Shown here piece after piece: positions 34,526 to 45,272 of a stretch of 64,000 nt of DNA. This stretch comes from Mactromeris polynyma (taxonomy: Eukaryota > Mollusca > Bivalvia > Venerida > Mactridae), in the NCBI GenBank assembly GCA_032209605.1, contig JASFXZ010000045.1, positions 310,001 through 374,000 of the forward strand, read 5' to 3'. Under the pieces are notes generated by a model. That model was not told the DNA's origin. It did no database searches and worked only from the letters and a program-made list of their open reading frames with translations. Each line of letters starts with the position of its first letter. The stretch's first letter is position 1. The position numbers were made by a program, and so were the translations under genes.

Positions 34526-35689
34526 ATCCTTTTACTTTATTCATACAATACCTGTATGGAATGCCGTGAATACTAATTCAAATCCGTTTGTTCTGTTCTG
34601 TACACGTCACTTGTGAGAATAAGACTGTCAGTGTGTTGTCCTTGTGTGACGTAATTTCCGGGTGAGTATCTTTTTGACCACATATCCTCGGGAACAGTGC
34701 CTGGCAATTAGATATAGCTTAGGTATACATACATAACTGTACCGTAAACTTAATTTAATGGTTTCAGATTGGACACTTCACTTGGTATTCTGTATTTAGC
34801 CACAACATTCTTTATATAACATTCTCTCAAACATGGTCACCACGCCCTCGACTTATTTCGACCTTCAATATCCAATGACTGTTCACCGTATTTTGAAACG
34901 TCTTGTGGTCCTGCTTAAGTCACTGTCCACCTGTTTTTAGGACGGAATGTAGGGTGGGTTCTCATAAACGTGCCCGGTCGAAATCAATGAATGGTTGACT
35001 GATTCAAGCTTTCTGGCGTCTTTTCTTCTATTAGAGTTGTTGACATCTCATTATGTAAAGCTGAAACGCTTGTGTAACCATGAGTAGCACGTGGTAATTT
35101 TGTGGCCAGTAACATTAAATGGAGTGGGTGTTCCTTTCGTTTTATATAATTCAATGCACGTTTTTCTATAATAATGTCGTATTTTTATTCCCATATTGTA
35201 TGTATAAAGTTCTACCTTGGTAAAATGGGAGAAGCTGCGGTTGGTCCATCGTGTACACTTACAAAATCGTCATCACCAATTCACTTCCATTCAATGTCCA
35301 TCTCCCTGCAAAATAAAAACTGTACGAATTGATGCTTCCTTCAAAGTGCAATACATGTACATTGCACTATCAGGTTTTACACAAAACACATTTGACCAGT
35401 ACATAAAACGATTGATATATCTACGGAGAAATGAAGAATGAATGTCAAACCTAAATACAATCACTATTTTCCTGGTTAATGGCGCCACCAATGGTCACGT
35501 GACAGTTGAGCGTACTTCCGATACTTTGACCTTCTTGTAACGTTAAGTCGACCTGACGGACTAGCGGCAGATTTCCATGTGATGGTTCCCATCACATTCA
35601 ATAGACAGCACTCGGCTTATACCAATCAGTATCAGTGATTTTGTGTCGCTCATTTACATCATGGATGTCAATTGTAAATAGCACTATAC

Positions 35690-36890
35690 ATGTAAATCCT
35701 GACAGTTATAGACGACATTTCATTAATTTTGACAGTAATTGACAACATTTTACAAATATGGACAGCATTTTATAATGAATGCTATTAACGGACAACATTT
35801 TATAAATACTGCCAGTGATATTCCTATTAAATTATTGCCAGTAATAGATAACATATTATAAATGTTGGCATTGATGGACACAAATTTATTAATATTGCCA
35901 TTTATAGACAACAATTAAAAATATGTCAACATAAATGTTTACAACGTTGATTATGCTCTTGATAGTTATAATGTTTGTTTATCGAGGGGTGAAATCGAAA
36001 CTAGTCTATAAATAAGAGAACAGACTTTATTGTTTCGCTACCACCCCTTGATATGATCACAAAATACTTGATGAAAATATGATCGTACCTAAGACTATAT
36101 TTTACACATTACTCACATTTTCTGAGGCCACTTGAATAATCCAAATGATATAAAAGTAGAACGGCAATCAAATTCCGTGAAAACATAACTTATACAATAA
36201 TCAGAACTTTGACTTTCCAATAAAGATATGTTAAAATGTCAACCGCTTCACATGTCGTTTTGATGTATTTTCTATGCAATTTTTATCCAATTATTGCGAT
36301 TTTTTGTACATTATTTACAATAATGTAACCTGATAATTGCAATGAAACTGAAAACATTCTCTTGGCTCGCATCAAACGTGTCAGTCATTTACACAAACAT
36401 TAAATTTGGGCGCAAATGTGGCTGACGTTTATACATGACAAATGTATTTAATTATATACATTGTAGTATACACTTGAACTACGGTAAGTAATTTATTATA
36501 AGTGACCTAAATGGGTTAGACGTGTGTTCCGAGTCAGTATATGGTCAGTGAATACATGGTCACTTTAAGGTATGTATGCATTTTCTCAACTTGAAATAGA
36601 TTAAATCAACAAAGAATGGGAAACACTGAAGTAGGGAGGCTATCGTTGCTCTTGGGTTAATAAAATAACAGAAAATGCCATTAAAAAGGCACTGAGAAAA
36701 CACTCAATATATATAATTATACAACATTTGATAAATATCGCCATTAATAGACTATGATTTTACAAATATTTGCATTAATAGACACCATTTTTTACAAATA
36801 GTGTCATTAATAGACAATTAACATTTTACAAATATTGCCATTAATAGACAAAAGTTTACAAGTATTGCCAGTAATCGACGACGTTAAAAA
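35690..36890 (+). repeat. Two arrays of a ~30-bp unit (gacaacattttataaatattgcc-type)
   Basis: Degenerate tandem copies of an about 30-bp AT-rich unit (acaacattttataaatat, tgccattaatag) at 35690-35935 and 36715-36890, separated by about 800 bases of unrelated DNA. They flank the presumed 5' part of the CUB-LDLa gene. Nothing else recognisable is seen between 35940 and 36710. Confidence 0.8.
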
Positions 36891-37680
36891 ATATGCAACT
36901 CATTTTTTTGCGTACTGATGGCAATGTTCCTGCTCATTCTTTGTTTGGTTCACAATGTTTATTCGCTTATTCATTCTGGACACGATTGACAACCCTGTAT
37001 GCTGCAATAAACAAAACTCTTTGCGTATTCTAGATCGGGAAGACGGCCCCAGTTCCCATACGAATTTTGCTGCTAGTTTACAGCCCCTATTTCAACAAAT
37101 CTATTCATTTCATGCGACTTGTGTATGTGAACCTCTCGATCTCCTGCACAAATTAAACACTGGATTACCTAACCCATAATCAGTTTCCTTACAAAAGTAT
37201 GACTGGAACCAGGCTGCTGTACAAATACACTTAATATTGTTTAACACCATTGTCTGCGCCAATATGCACGTGATACACTGTGTATATCGGTCACACTGCT
37301 GAATTATGACTTGTTTGTAATTAATGGTACAGCTTTTGACATACGATAACCTCATGACAAGAGGACTATATATTGTTTATCTTAGCTTGTGATTTATAAC
37401 ATTTATTCTTCAGTCATAAGCCAATCGTACATACAGATATATACATATCAAGACGATTGTTTAGTGCTAGGAAGTCATGCATGCATGATTAATGCTAGGT
37501 AATTTTTCCAATGTACAAATGTGATTTAAAATATATTTCTAGATTCTGCTCAATATTCCACCGGTTCAAAACGTCTTCAAATATTGCAGACTAAAGGTAT
37601 TCCAAATAGATTTTATGCGTTACGGGACAATTACTATTATTTACATTATGAATCTCACCTGGGTCATTAGTCAAGATCAA
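36891..37680. other. No recognised gene
   Basis: Slightly GC-richer DNA at 36950-37200 is open on both strands but matches no family known to me, and has no splice context that links it to a neighbour. The rest is AT-rich and featureless. Confidence 0.4.
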
Positions 37681-38765
37681 ATAATAGGGAAAAAACAGTG
37701 TGAACACTCTGGAAGCCACGTTTTGCATACAATCATCCTGAAGCTTAGTCAGAATGCTCATCTTGATAAATTCTAAGTCAAGTTTGAAAATGGATCAGGT
37801 GAGGTCAAAATCTGTCACCAAGTCAAGACATAGAAAATTTTGTAACACTGTAGATGCCACATTTGACACTCAATCATCATGAAGTTTGAAACTAGGTCAC
37901 ACTTTGAGTAAAAAACTAGGTCACCAGATCAAATCATTGACAAGGCCATGATGGCCCTTAATCGCTCACCTGAGTGCACAAACATCACAAACATTTCGAC
38001 CAACTTTCAGTTAAGAACAGGTACAAAATGTGACCTATACAGTTAAACAAAGTTTTCTATTATTTGACCTAGGGCTTAGATTTAACCCCATGAGTCTCAG
38101 TTTCGAACTTGACAAAGGTTTGATACAGACAAACATTCTGATTAAGTTTCATGAACATCAGGTGGTATAGTCCAGTTTTATTGACCTGTCAAAATTTGAA
38201 TATCTTCATGGTCAATGCACATGATAAATAAGTCTTTATCGAAAGTGGCCCGATTACTAATTTATAGCGTGCATTGACCATGAAGATATGCAAATTTTGA
38301 CAGGTCAATCAAACTGGACAATACATGTGGCCTCGATAGTGTAAATAAGTTTTAATGTGATTTGGCTGGTGACCTATTTTTTACCCCAATTAACCCAGTT
38401 TCAAACTTGCCCTAGATTTGATAGAGAAATGAATTGTTGCCATGATTATCAGGTAGAAAATGTGATTCTAGAGCATAAGCAATGTTTTTCTTCAATCTGA
38501 CTCGGTGACCTAGATCTTGACCCCAGATGACTCGAGTTTTTAACTTGACCTAGATTTCATAAAGACGAACCTAGGTGACCCGGTTTCGAACAGGACTTAG
38601 ATTTGGTCGACACATGAATTACGACTGACAAAGTTAAAAAACAAATTATATATATACTTTTTATGAGTTTCATGAAAATTGGTCAACACATGTGATCTCT
38701 ACAAGCACAGGACAAAAGTTCGCCACAATAGCTCACCCTCAACCAGTACAAGCTCAGGTGACCTA
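37681..38765 (+). repeat. Bivalve-type dispersed repeat (tgacctagatttgaccc family)
   Basis: Repeated phrases (aggtcaccaagtcaa, gacctagatcttgacccc, gagtttttaacttgacctag, gtttcatgaaaattgg, tcaggtgacctaaaa) occur at irregular spacing through about 1.1 kb. This text is typical of a repeat common in bivalve genomes (from memory; not checked). No open frame. A fold-back element is embedded at 38172-38317. Confidence 0.65.
38172..38317. mobile_element. Fold-back MITE, 49-bp arms
   Basis: The left arm 38172-38220 and right arm 38269-38317 are inverted copies that agree at 47 of 49 positions; the arms begin CCAGTTT and contain GACCTGTCAAAATTTG. The 48-base loop has no notable content. The whole unit could form a long hairpin and is inserted in the surrounding dispersed repeat. 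Confidence 0.85.
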
Positions 38766-39039
38766 AAAAACAGCAATACAACAGACAAGTTGTAGGTTCA
38801 AAATTTATTTTCAGCACAGCACAGAATATCACAATAATCTTTATTAACCAATATAGTCATTCTATATCAATTACAAGGGTCATTATAATGGCAGAAAAAT
38901 AACAAACATGTAAATTATTAGATTTTACAATAAAACATATTTGAGCATTTCAAAAATTTGTCCTGTAGTCACAATTTTAAAGACAAAATAGATGGTAATC
39001 TAGTATTCAATTAATGTGGCCTTGTGGGAGATACATTTT

Positions 39040-39854
39040 CATCCCATTGTCACCAAAAGATATCCAAAGAGCACATATTCTCCCCTTAGTCAGCATTACT
39101 ATCCAAAGAGCACATATTCTACACTAAGTCAGCATTACTATCCAAAGGGCACACATTCTCCCCTAAGTTACCAATCCTATTAAAGTGGCACAAATTCTCT
39201 CCAAATAATAAGAATAATACTAATAAGCTTTATTTATTGAAGGTAACTCATTAAGATATGCAAATAAAAAACATACATAAACTTATCTCACAAGAGGCCT
39301 TCATACATGCATAAATTATTACAAAAAGAAAAACATAAGAATAAGCATTATAATAATGCTAAAACAATAGATAATAACTAGTCATTTTCAAAATCTGCAG
39401 GAACAATAAGTAAGAGAGATTACATTGTCAACAATTCTGTATCAGAGGCACATATAATGTTTCTATTGTCATCAAATCCAATCAAACTTTCAAAGTACCA
39501 CATATCCTCTCCCAAGTCTCAACAATTCTATATTTGAGGCACATAACTATATGTCAACCAAGTTCCACAAATACTCTCCCCAGTGTCACCAAATTATATC
39601 ATAGTTTCATCAAATGATTTTTTAGTCAGTATCACCATCTCCTTTCTTATTGGCACATATTCTCTACCATTACACATCCTGTTGTGCGTATATTCTCTAG
39701 TAACCAATCTAATTTCATAGCAGCACATATTTCACTTAGTGTCACTAAATACTACCGTCTTATACTGACTGCACACATTCTTCTTAGCATCAGTAATCCT
39801 CAGATCATACGATTGGCACAACCTTCTAGCATCATTCATTTCCTCTTGGGTCAC
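39040..39854 (-). repeat. Degenerate ~45-bp array in the 3' UTR of the DHHC gene
   Basis: On the plus strand the words (t)ccaaagagcacatattct, ccctaagtcagcattac and accaatcctatt recur from 39040 to at least 39200. Looser matches (gcacatattctc, tgtcaccaaat, ggcacat) continue up to the stop codon at 39855. Two AATAAA motifs on the minus strand (for example at 39229-39234) could end the transcript inside or beyond the array. Confidence 0.6.
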
Positions 39855-40742
39855 TTATTCTCCCTTCATCTTGAAATATGTACCATTTCCTGGCAATGGA
39901 GATGGTAACCAGGGAAACAGAAGAATCAGGTACCACCTCTTACCAAGCACTTCCTTCATATTGTAAATCACTCCCATGTTATACCTCTTCACACGCCTCT
40001 TCACTTCATGTTTTGTCTGGCCTTTTATTATCTGGTATATCTGAATATACAGCAACCAAGTAAACAAGCCAAGGAGAACAGTTCCTACGGTTGTCAAGAG
40101 TGTTATTGCAAATACATAGAGATTGTAATATCCAAATAACCAACCAACATGAGGTCCAATATAAGACAGGAAAGTGTAAAGAGTTAGGTGACCCTTTACA
40201 GACACAACAAAAGTCAGATTGAATATATTACAGTATAAAGCTGCTCCGACCATGTGTAATATCATAGCAATATAGTATCTCTGATTAAAATATCCTACAC
40301 AACAACCAGTGAACCAGCAATGGTGGTCTCTCTTCAAGATGCACGTATCGCACACCTTACAGTGATGTGACCTTGAAGGCAAGTTACGGTCACACTCGGC
40401 ACAATAGCGCCAACCATCTGGTAATAATGAACTTGATGTAAACATGAATCTGTCTCTTGAAGTATCCGTTGTTATCACTTTGTACCAATTGCCGTATATA
40501 TTAAAAGCAAAGAAGGCAGCAACAGCATAGTGAATACACAGTTCAATCCACCTCTGTTTCTGTTCTTCTTCATTTCCCTTTGTTTCAGGGTAATATGTAG
40601 GTAAAATATGACACACTTCATACCACAGTAGAAACAGCCCTCCAACTATTACACTTAAAACCCCACATATATCATAGAGAGTTCTCGGTAACTTAAGCCT
40701 TCGTTTAACACGTCTTGCTGGTGGAGAAAATGCCAATGCCAT
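39855..40742 (-). CDS. DHHC palmitoyltransferase, ZDHHC22/24-like, intronless coding region
   Basis: 295 residues from ATG 40740-40742 to TAA 39855-39857. Family members transfer palmitate from an autoacylated DHHC cysteine to cysteines of membrane-associated proteins, usually in Golgi or ER membranes. A membrane segment at about 22-41 is followed by another at 69-85. The cysteine-rich domain is at about 114-150 with YCAECDRNLPSRSHHC, CDTC and the catalytic KRDHHCWFTGCCVG (DHHC 139-142), and two or more membrane segments follow. The tail GQTKHEVKR.., NMKEVLGKRWYLILLFPWL and SPLPGNG resembles ZDHHC24 (SPLPGDG) and also ZDHHC22 (GQT.H.VR.., GKRW). A TTTTGCAG acceptor ends at 40751, eight bases before the ATG, so only the 5' UTR is spliced. 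The gene converges on nothing; its 3' UTR is repetitive. Confidence 0.93.
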   Translation of the reverse strand: MALAFSPPARRVKRRLKLPRTLYDICGVLSVIVGGLFLLWYEVCHILPTYYPETKGNEEEQKQRWIELCIHYAVAAFFAFNIYGNWYKVITTDTSRDRFMFTSSSLLPDGWRYCAECDRNLPSRSHHCKVCDTCILKRDHHCWFTGCCVGYFNQRYYIAMILHMVGAALYCNIFNLTFVVSVKGHLTLYTFLSYIGPHVGWLFGYYNLYVFAITLLTTVGTVLLGLFTWLLYIQIYQIIKGQTKHEVKRRVKRYNMGVIYNMKEVLGKRWYLILLFPWLPSPLPGNGTYFKMKGE

Positions 40743-41502
40743 TTTTGTTCCTGCAAAATGCAAATTAATATTGTTACAACATTACATCAATACAGCATTT
40801 ATATGTTTCTTATAACGTATTTTGAAAATATTTTTCACGTAAGTATAAATGGGTATCATGAGCATATCTGTCAATGGTAACACTAACAGGTATGTAATGA
40901 TTATGAATGAGACTAGCGGTACAAGGGGCAATAACTCCTGTACTTTTATTGACAACAATTAACCTACATGCTACCCAAAACTTGATGGAAAGGGGCACAT
41001 ATCCTACAAGCTGTTTCCAGCAAATCCAAGATTATGCCTTAAAATGTTTTCAAAATACAAATCTGTTATAAATCTGCAAAGCAATACAAGTTACAACTAC
41101 CCACTGGTATCCATGTTACTGGTAAATATAGAAAGTTTCATTGTTAACATTTGCACAACAGCGCAGATTTGAATTGATATCTGATGTCTGTGACTACAGG
41201 TACCATATTGGTACACTAGATGACGTAAAACAATTATTATCTAATTAGTAATTAGACAATTAGAATTGTTTTGAGATGCGCCAATATGAGCTTAATAGCT
41301 GTGATTCGTACCACCATTTCACATTATTATATAGTCTGTATAAAAGTCTGAGACAAGCAGGTCTCGTTTAATGATAACATGCCAAGTATGTGAAATGATT
41401 AATGAACAGGTACGAAACATCCCAGGTACGAAATCACAACTTGACAAGTATCACATCTAACTGACAAGCAAACGATTAATGAAATTACATGATTTATACC
41501 TC

Positions 41503-41690
41503 ACACAATAAAACAAATGTAGGACAGCGATACGGCGCCAGGTGAGCGACCCACGATTGGATGAGCGACAGAAATATATGTTTGATTATCGACGTTTCCA
41601 CAAGAGCAACGGACGATAACTCTGCGTAGAGATGATGAACTGCTTTATTGCCCAAATACAACCAAATGCAATAGCGCATGTTCTATAATA
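41503..41690 (-). promoter_or_regulatory. Candidate 5' UTR exon and promoter of the DHHC gene
   Basis: About 190 bases of locally GC-rich DNA upstream of the coding exon. On the minus strand it ends GTGTGAG|GTATAA, a usable donor that would splice to the acceptor at 40751. There is no TATA box. The intron 40751-41502 holds no recognised gene. This is inference from position and base composition. Confidence 0.4.
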
Positions 41691-41699
41691 AATTTTATA

Positions 41700-43560
41700 T
41701 CTTAAATCTGAAGTAAACATTGTTTAATCTATTATTTTGTGTATATTACGACTAACATACACTTTGTGATATCTGCATTAATTTGTCTTAATTATCTTTA
41801 TATGATAAGAAAGCATGCGCGGCTCTAATAAAAGATCAAGAGGAGGCCCCAAATTCAAGGGCCTCACTGTTTTTTGTCCAAAATTATAAAAATATAGCGT
41901 AGATCTAAGTACAACATTTCAAGAAAACGCACAAATCTAGGGATTTCGAAATGCCGACTTAGATGCGCTGCATTTTCGGGAGCTGAATTTCCATGATCCC
42001 CTGACGTAAATTTAAGACCCAACATTTATTCCCCAGATAATATGTTTTTGTAATTCCTATCCTACACTTGGCTGTCAGTCAAGTAAACAGTGGTTGATTA
42101 TCAGTGATTCACCAGTAAATGTTCACAATTGGCAATATATCTACTGCTGAAATCCAGTAGCTCAAGTCAGAATTTGAATTTACATTTTACCGGTCATATA
42201 TAGGCCAACTATAGTATCATATTTGATTAATTTAATTCACATTTCCCATTTTGCTTCCTTGAAATAAGATCTAGCTCTATTTGTAATTCTTTCTTATTGA
42301 ATCTCTGGAATTCTTTTAAGTAATAAATAGCAAAGCTTTATAAGCGCTAATCCATTGATCTAGACATGCATGGTAAAATATGGTGGCCATTACGTCTAAG
42401 CTAGTTTATTCAAGGTTTGAAAGGGCTCTCTGATGAGAAGCATGCATAATTTGTGTAAAAACCAGCCCCGTGATGCATCGCCATCTTCTGGCTTTTATAA
42501 GGCATGCAGTCAGGGGCAGATCCAGGATTTTGTCTTAGGGGGAGGGGGGGGGGGGCGTAATGTTTTTGGGTTTTGCTCCAGCCTTATAAAACGGCAATGA
42601 CTGTTTATAAACATCATCATGTTAGTATATACTGCTACAATAAATCAGAATCGCTTATTTTAAAATCTTATAATTAAGGATATCTGTATATTTCCGTATT
42701 CATACTGAGACATCAGGCACGTATGAAGGTATGAGCATTGGGACCGCGGATGGGATGGGTGCATGAGGGGTATCCCCTCCTGATGGGAAATCACCTTTGA
42801 CAGGCCCAAAATCCATCATTTTTAAAATGATATTTTCCGAAAATTTGTTTAAAAATTACATGTATTACATTTATTCATACATGTATATGTGCACGGACAT
42901 GGTTTATAAGTCCGTGATATGTGTAATTTTGTAAAAAAACATGGGACTTTTAAGGATATATTTTGAAACATCCATTTCAAAGTCTACTTTCATAATGGAG
43001 ATTCAGAATATGTATTTAATTTGTGTCTGTGTGCACTGTTAAAATACTTTTTGTGAGTAAATGAGATTATCGCCATTTAACTGATCGTCAAGTAAATGTA
43101 ATTATCAAAATCTTAAGATTCACAACAATGCCAATATAAATATACTTGTCACTTCGTTAGTATGCTTCCTTTCATACCTTCATTAATCCGCCGACTGTGT
43201 TCACACCCTAGTCGATAGCAGTCAGCTAGGGTACTAGCGACGGTCCCTGTATGGTAGCGATGATAACACTTTGTCATGCGTATTAAATATCTTGGTTGAA
43301 TGCCAATACAATATGTGTGCCTGGTTTTGTCTAGTTTACGATACAGATGAGAAGTAGGGGTAATCAAATGTCCGCGGCCCCAGCTCATACGCGCATGGAC
43401 ATATATGTAAGGTTGGGGAATTTTAGGGGGGCGCGCGCCGGGTGCGCCCCCCCCCCCCCCCCTGAATCCGCTAGTGGCAGTGGTGTAGTTAAAATATTCA
43501 GCGTCTCGTACACGAAAATAGCCCCGTGCAGTTCATGAAACTGCGAATAAGTACGAGGAG
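41700..43560. other. Intergenic; possible element 42513-43485 with G/C-run ends
   Basis: At 42513-42560 the text cagatccaggattttgtct runs into a G-rich tract (14 G's at about 42543-42556). At 43420-43485 a C run of about 20 is followed by ctgaatccgctagtggcag, an approximate reverse complement of the left end. The two may be the ends of one about 970-bp repeat; its interior has no transposase-like frame. The rest is unremarkable. Confidence 0.4.
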
Positions 43561-43690
43561 TTACAAATGAACATCATTTGGCGGGAAAACCGAAGGTACC
43601 CGAGTGCAAGTCATGTGATGAAAATAATACCCCGAATAACCCAAAATGGCGACCAGCTGGTAAAACTGAATTAAATGTTCTAAGTAACTT
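43561..43690 (+). promoter_or_regulatory. Candidate promoter / first exon region upstream of the LolA-like gene
   Basis: It contains CCAAAATGGCGACCAGC (YY1-like core AAAATGGCGAC), followed by CTG|GTAAAAC, a possible donor, and a CATGTG E-box-like word just upstream (gtcatgtgatg). The next coding exon on this strand begins after a TTTCAG at 45267, so a 5' UTR exon here would fit. Purely positional inference. Confidence 0.35.
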
Positions 43691-44589
43691 TATTCAAAAG
43701 TTAGACCAGTGCAGCCACGAAACAAACTGATACATACAGCTATAGGAAGGTAAAAATCGACTTGCATGATTGTATAAGTTGAAATTCGGCGTGATTTGAA
43801 GATTTTGAATGAATTTGATCTAATTTATAAATAAATAAATTAAATTTAATAAACTGGACCACAGTGATACGGCACATAAACTTCCTGAAACACAAACCAT
43901 TATTATGTGGGCCAATCTCATTAAACTCAGCTCCAGTCGCACGCTCCTATACTATACATATATTTTTTTATTAAAGTCATATTCTTGCATATAACATAAT
44001 ATTTCATTAAAAACAATACATACATATTCATGCAAGACCATTCTATAAGAATTATAAGAGACTATGGCACAGTAATTATAGACATTCTATTTACAATCTG
44101 AATAGAATTACATTACTATACAAATAGATTAATTAAAAGTTGAGAGGCTGGCATTAATCTCGACTAATGAGTATTATTTGAGTATTATTAAGTATATTAA
44201 TATCCTAAACATTAAGTCAGCTACAAGAGAAAAAAACAGATATGAATATCATAACACTTAATGAGTATTTTTTGAGACAAAATTTAAAAAACATCAAATA
44301 TTATATCAGATCATATCTATTTTTAACTCATTAACTGTATTAATACCAGCTTCTCAGTTTAGCAATAGATGTTTATCTACATGAAACATAGTAATAATAT
44401 CTCAAAATAAATAAGGTATCTTCAAATGTAAAAAACGAAACATTTCAATGTTTAAAAAGGATGCACTTTTTATGAATTAATATTCTAAAAGTAATCCGTA
44501 TTAATGATACAAAATATTAAAATGTATTTGGAGTATATTAAAACAGGTTTTGGCAGTTAATTTGGCAATTTCAACATTTGAGAGTACAA

Positions 44590-44860
44590 AACTACTTTAT
44601 TGTACATCACTCGTACTAGTAAAATCTTCCTTGATATTCTTAGCTCTATCAAATAAAACATTCCTAAGTTGTTGGTAAGCAGGACATTGAGTTAATACAT
44701 GTATTTCTGCTTCAACATTTTGTTTACAAATAGGGCATATTCTATCCTTTTGAGTGCTATATTTTCATATCTTCCTGTTTCAAGACAAAGCGGAGCAACC
44801 CCACACCTAAACTTTGCTAATGCTGATTTAATTGCTTTGCAGACATTATTCAGTCATGAA
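44590..44860 (-). mobile_element. 3' end of a decayed non-LTR retrotransposon (reverse transcriptase tail)
   Basis: On the minus strand the reading RCGVAPLCLETGRYENIALKR is followed, after a frameshift, by CPICKQNVEAEIHVLTQCP and AYQQLRNVLFDRAKNI. A CxxC..H..C module after the reverse transcriptase domain is typical of Jockey/CR1-like and related LINEs. Only the tail is present and at least one frameshift breaks it, so it is a dead fragment. AT-rich DNA at 43700-44590 may belong to the same or a neighbouring insertion. Confidence 0.75.
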
Positions 44861-45272
44861 CTGATAACAGCGGAAAGTAATGGAGCTAAAGTTAGTTACT
44901 GATTTCAATGAGATTGTATGTGTGCATATATATACACATACCACGGACATACAAACCATGTCTGTGCACATACTAATGGTTTGTGTTTCAGGATTCAAGT
45001 TTATGAGCCATATCCCTGTGAACAGGACGTATTAAAATCTATGATTCTATCTATAATCTAGAACATTAATTAATACTATTAGTAGCAAGAAAAGTTTAAG
45101 AAGCAAAATTTTCTTTGTACATATCATTTGAATATGTCTCTGCAATATTCTTTGCCAGCCTCTTCCACAATTTCATAAATCTACATTCATACATTTATTG
45201 CCCCTACTAGACTCTAGTTCCTTTCATTCAATTATTATTGTCATAAATTATAGCCAACTTGTTTCAGATTAC

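Larger units (their letters stand above)
32209..35591 (-). pseudogene. CUB / LDL-receptor class A single-pass membrane protein, with broken CUB exons
   Basis: Exons in transcript order: an upstream piece at about 35591-35465 (open, VDLTLQEGQS then LNCHVTIGG, CUB-like), 35305-35216, 34686-34552, 33815-33706, 33140 to a GTCAGT donor near 33030, and 32484-32209. Exon 35305-35216 ends a CUB domain half (DDDFVSVHDGPTAASPIL) and joins in phase to ICGQKDTHPEITSH. The 33815-33706 exon is an LDLa module with six cysteines (DELRCNNGRCISS.., CGDNSDEC); two calcium-ligand acidic positions are Asn. Next comes a membrane segment (VAIILSVFLLTVVGVGGILLY) and a basic cytoplasmic tail ending NTRSASV. Lesions: TGA at 35281-35283 in the CUB frame, and a one-base surplus in 34552-34686, so that NGFELVFTAFHT is in another frame. 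Downstream junctions are all in phase. It is a young pseudogene or a functional gene with sequence errors; the signal-peptide exon was not found. Function unknown; such receptors bind extracellular ligands. Confidence 0.72.

Noticed and set aside
34552..34697. Alternative acceptor CCAG|GCACTG giving a reading TVPEDMWSKRYSPGNY..
   Set aside because: That frame ends in a stop and does not join the preceding exon's CUB strand. The GAG|GATATG acceptor gives PRICGQKDTHPEITS, a better CUB match in correct phase.
36955..37179. Open frames on both strands, considered as a missing 5' exon of the CUB-LDLa gene
   Set aside because: It lacks signal-peptide or CUB features and has no phase-compatible donor toward the next exon.
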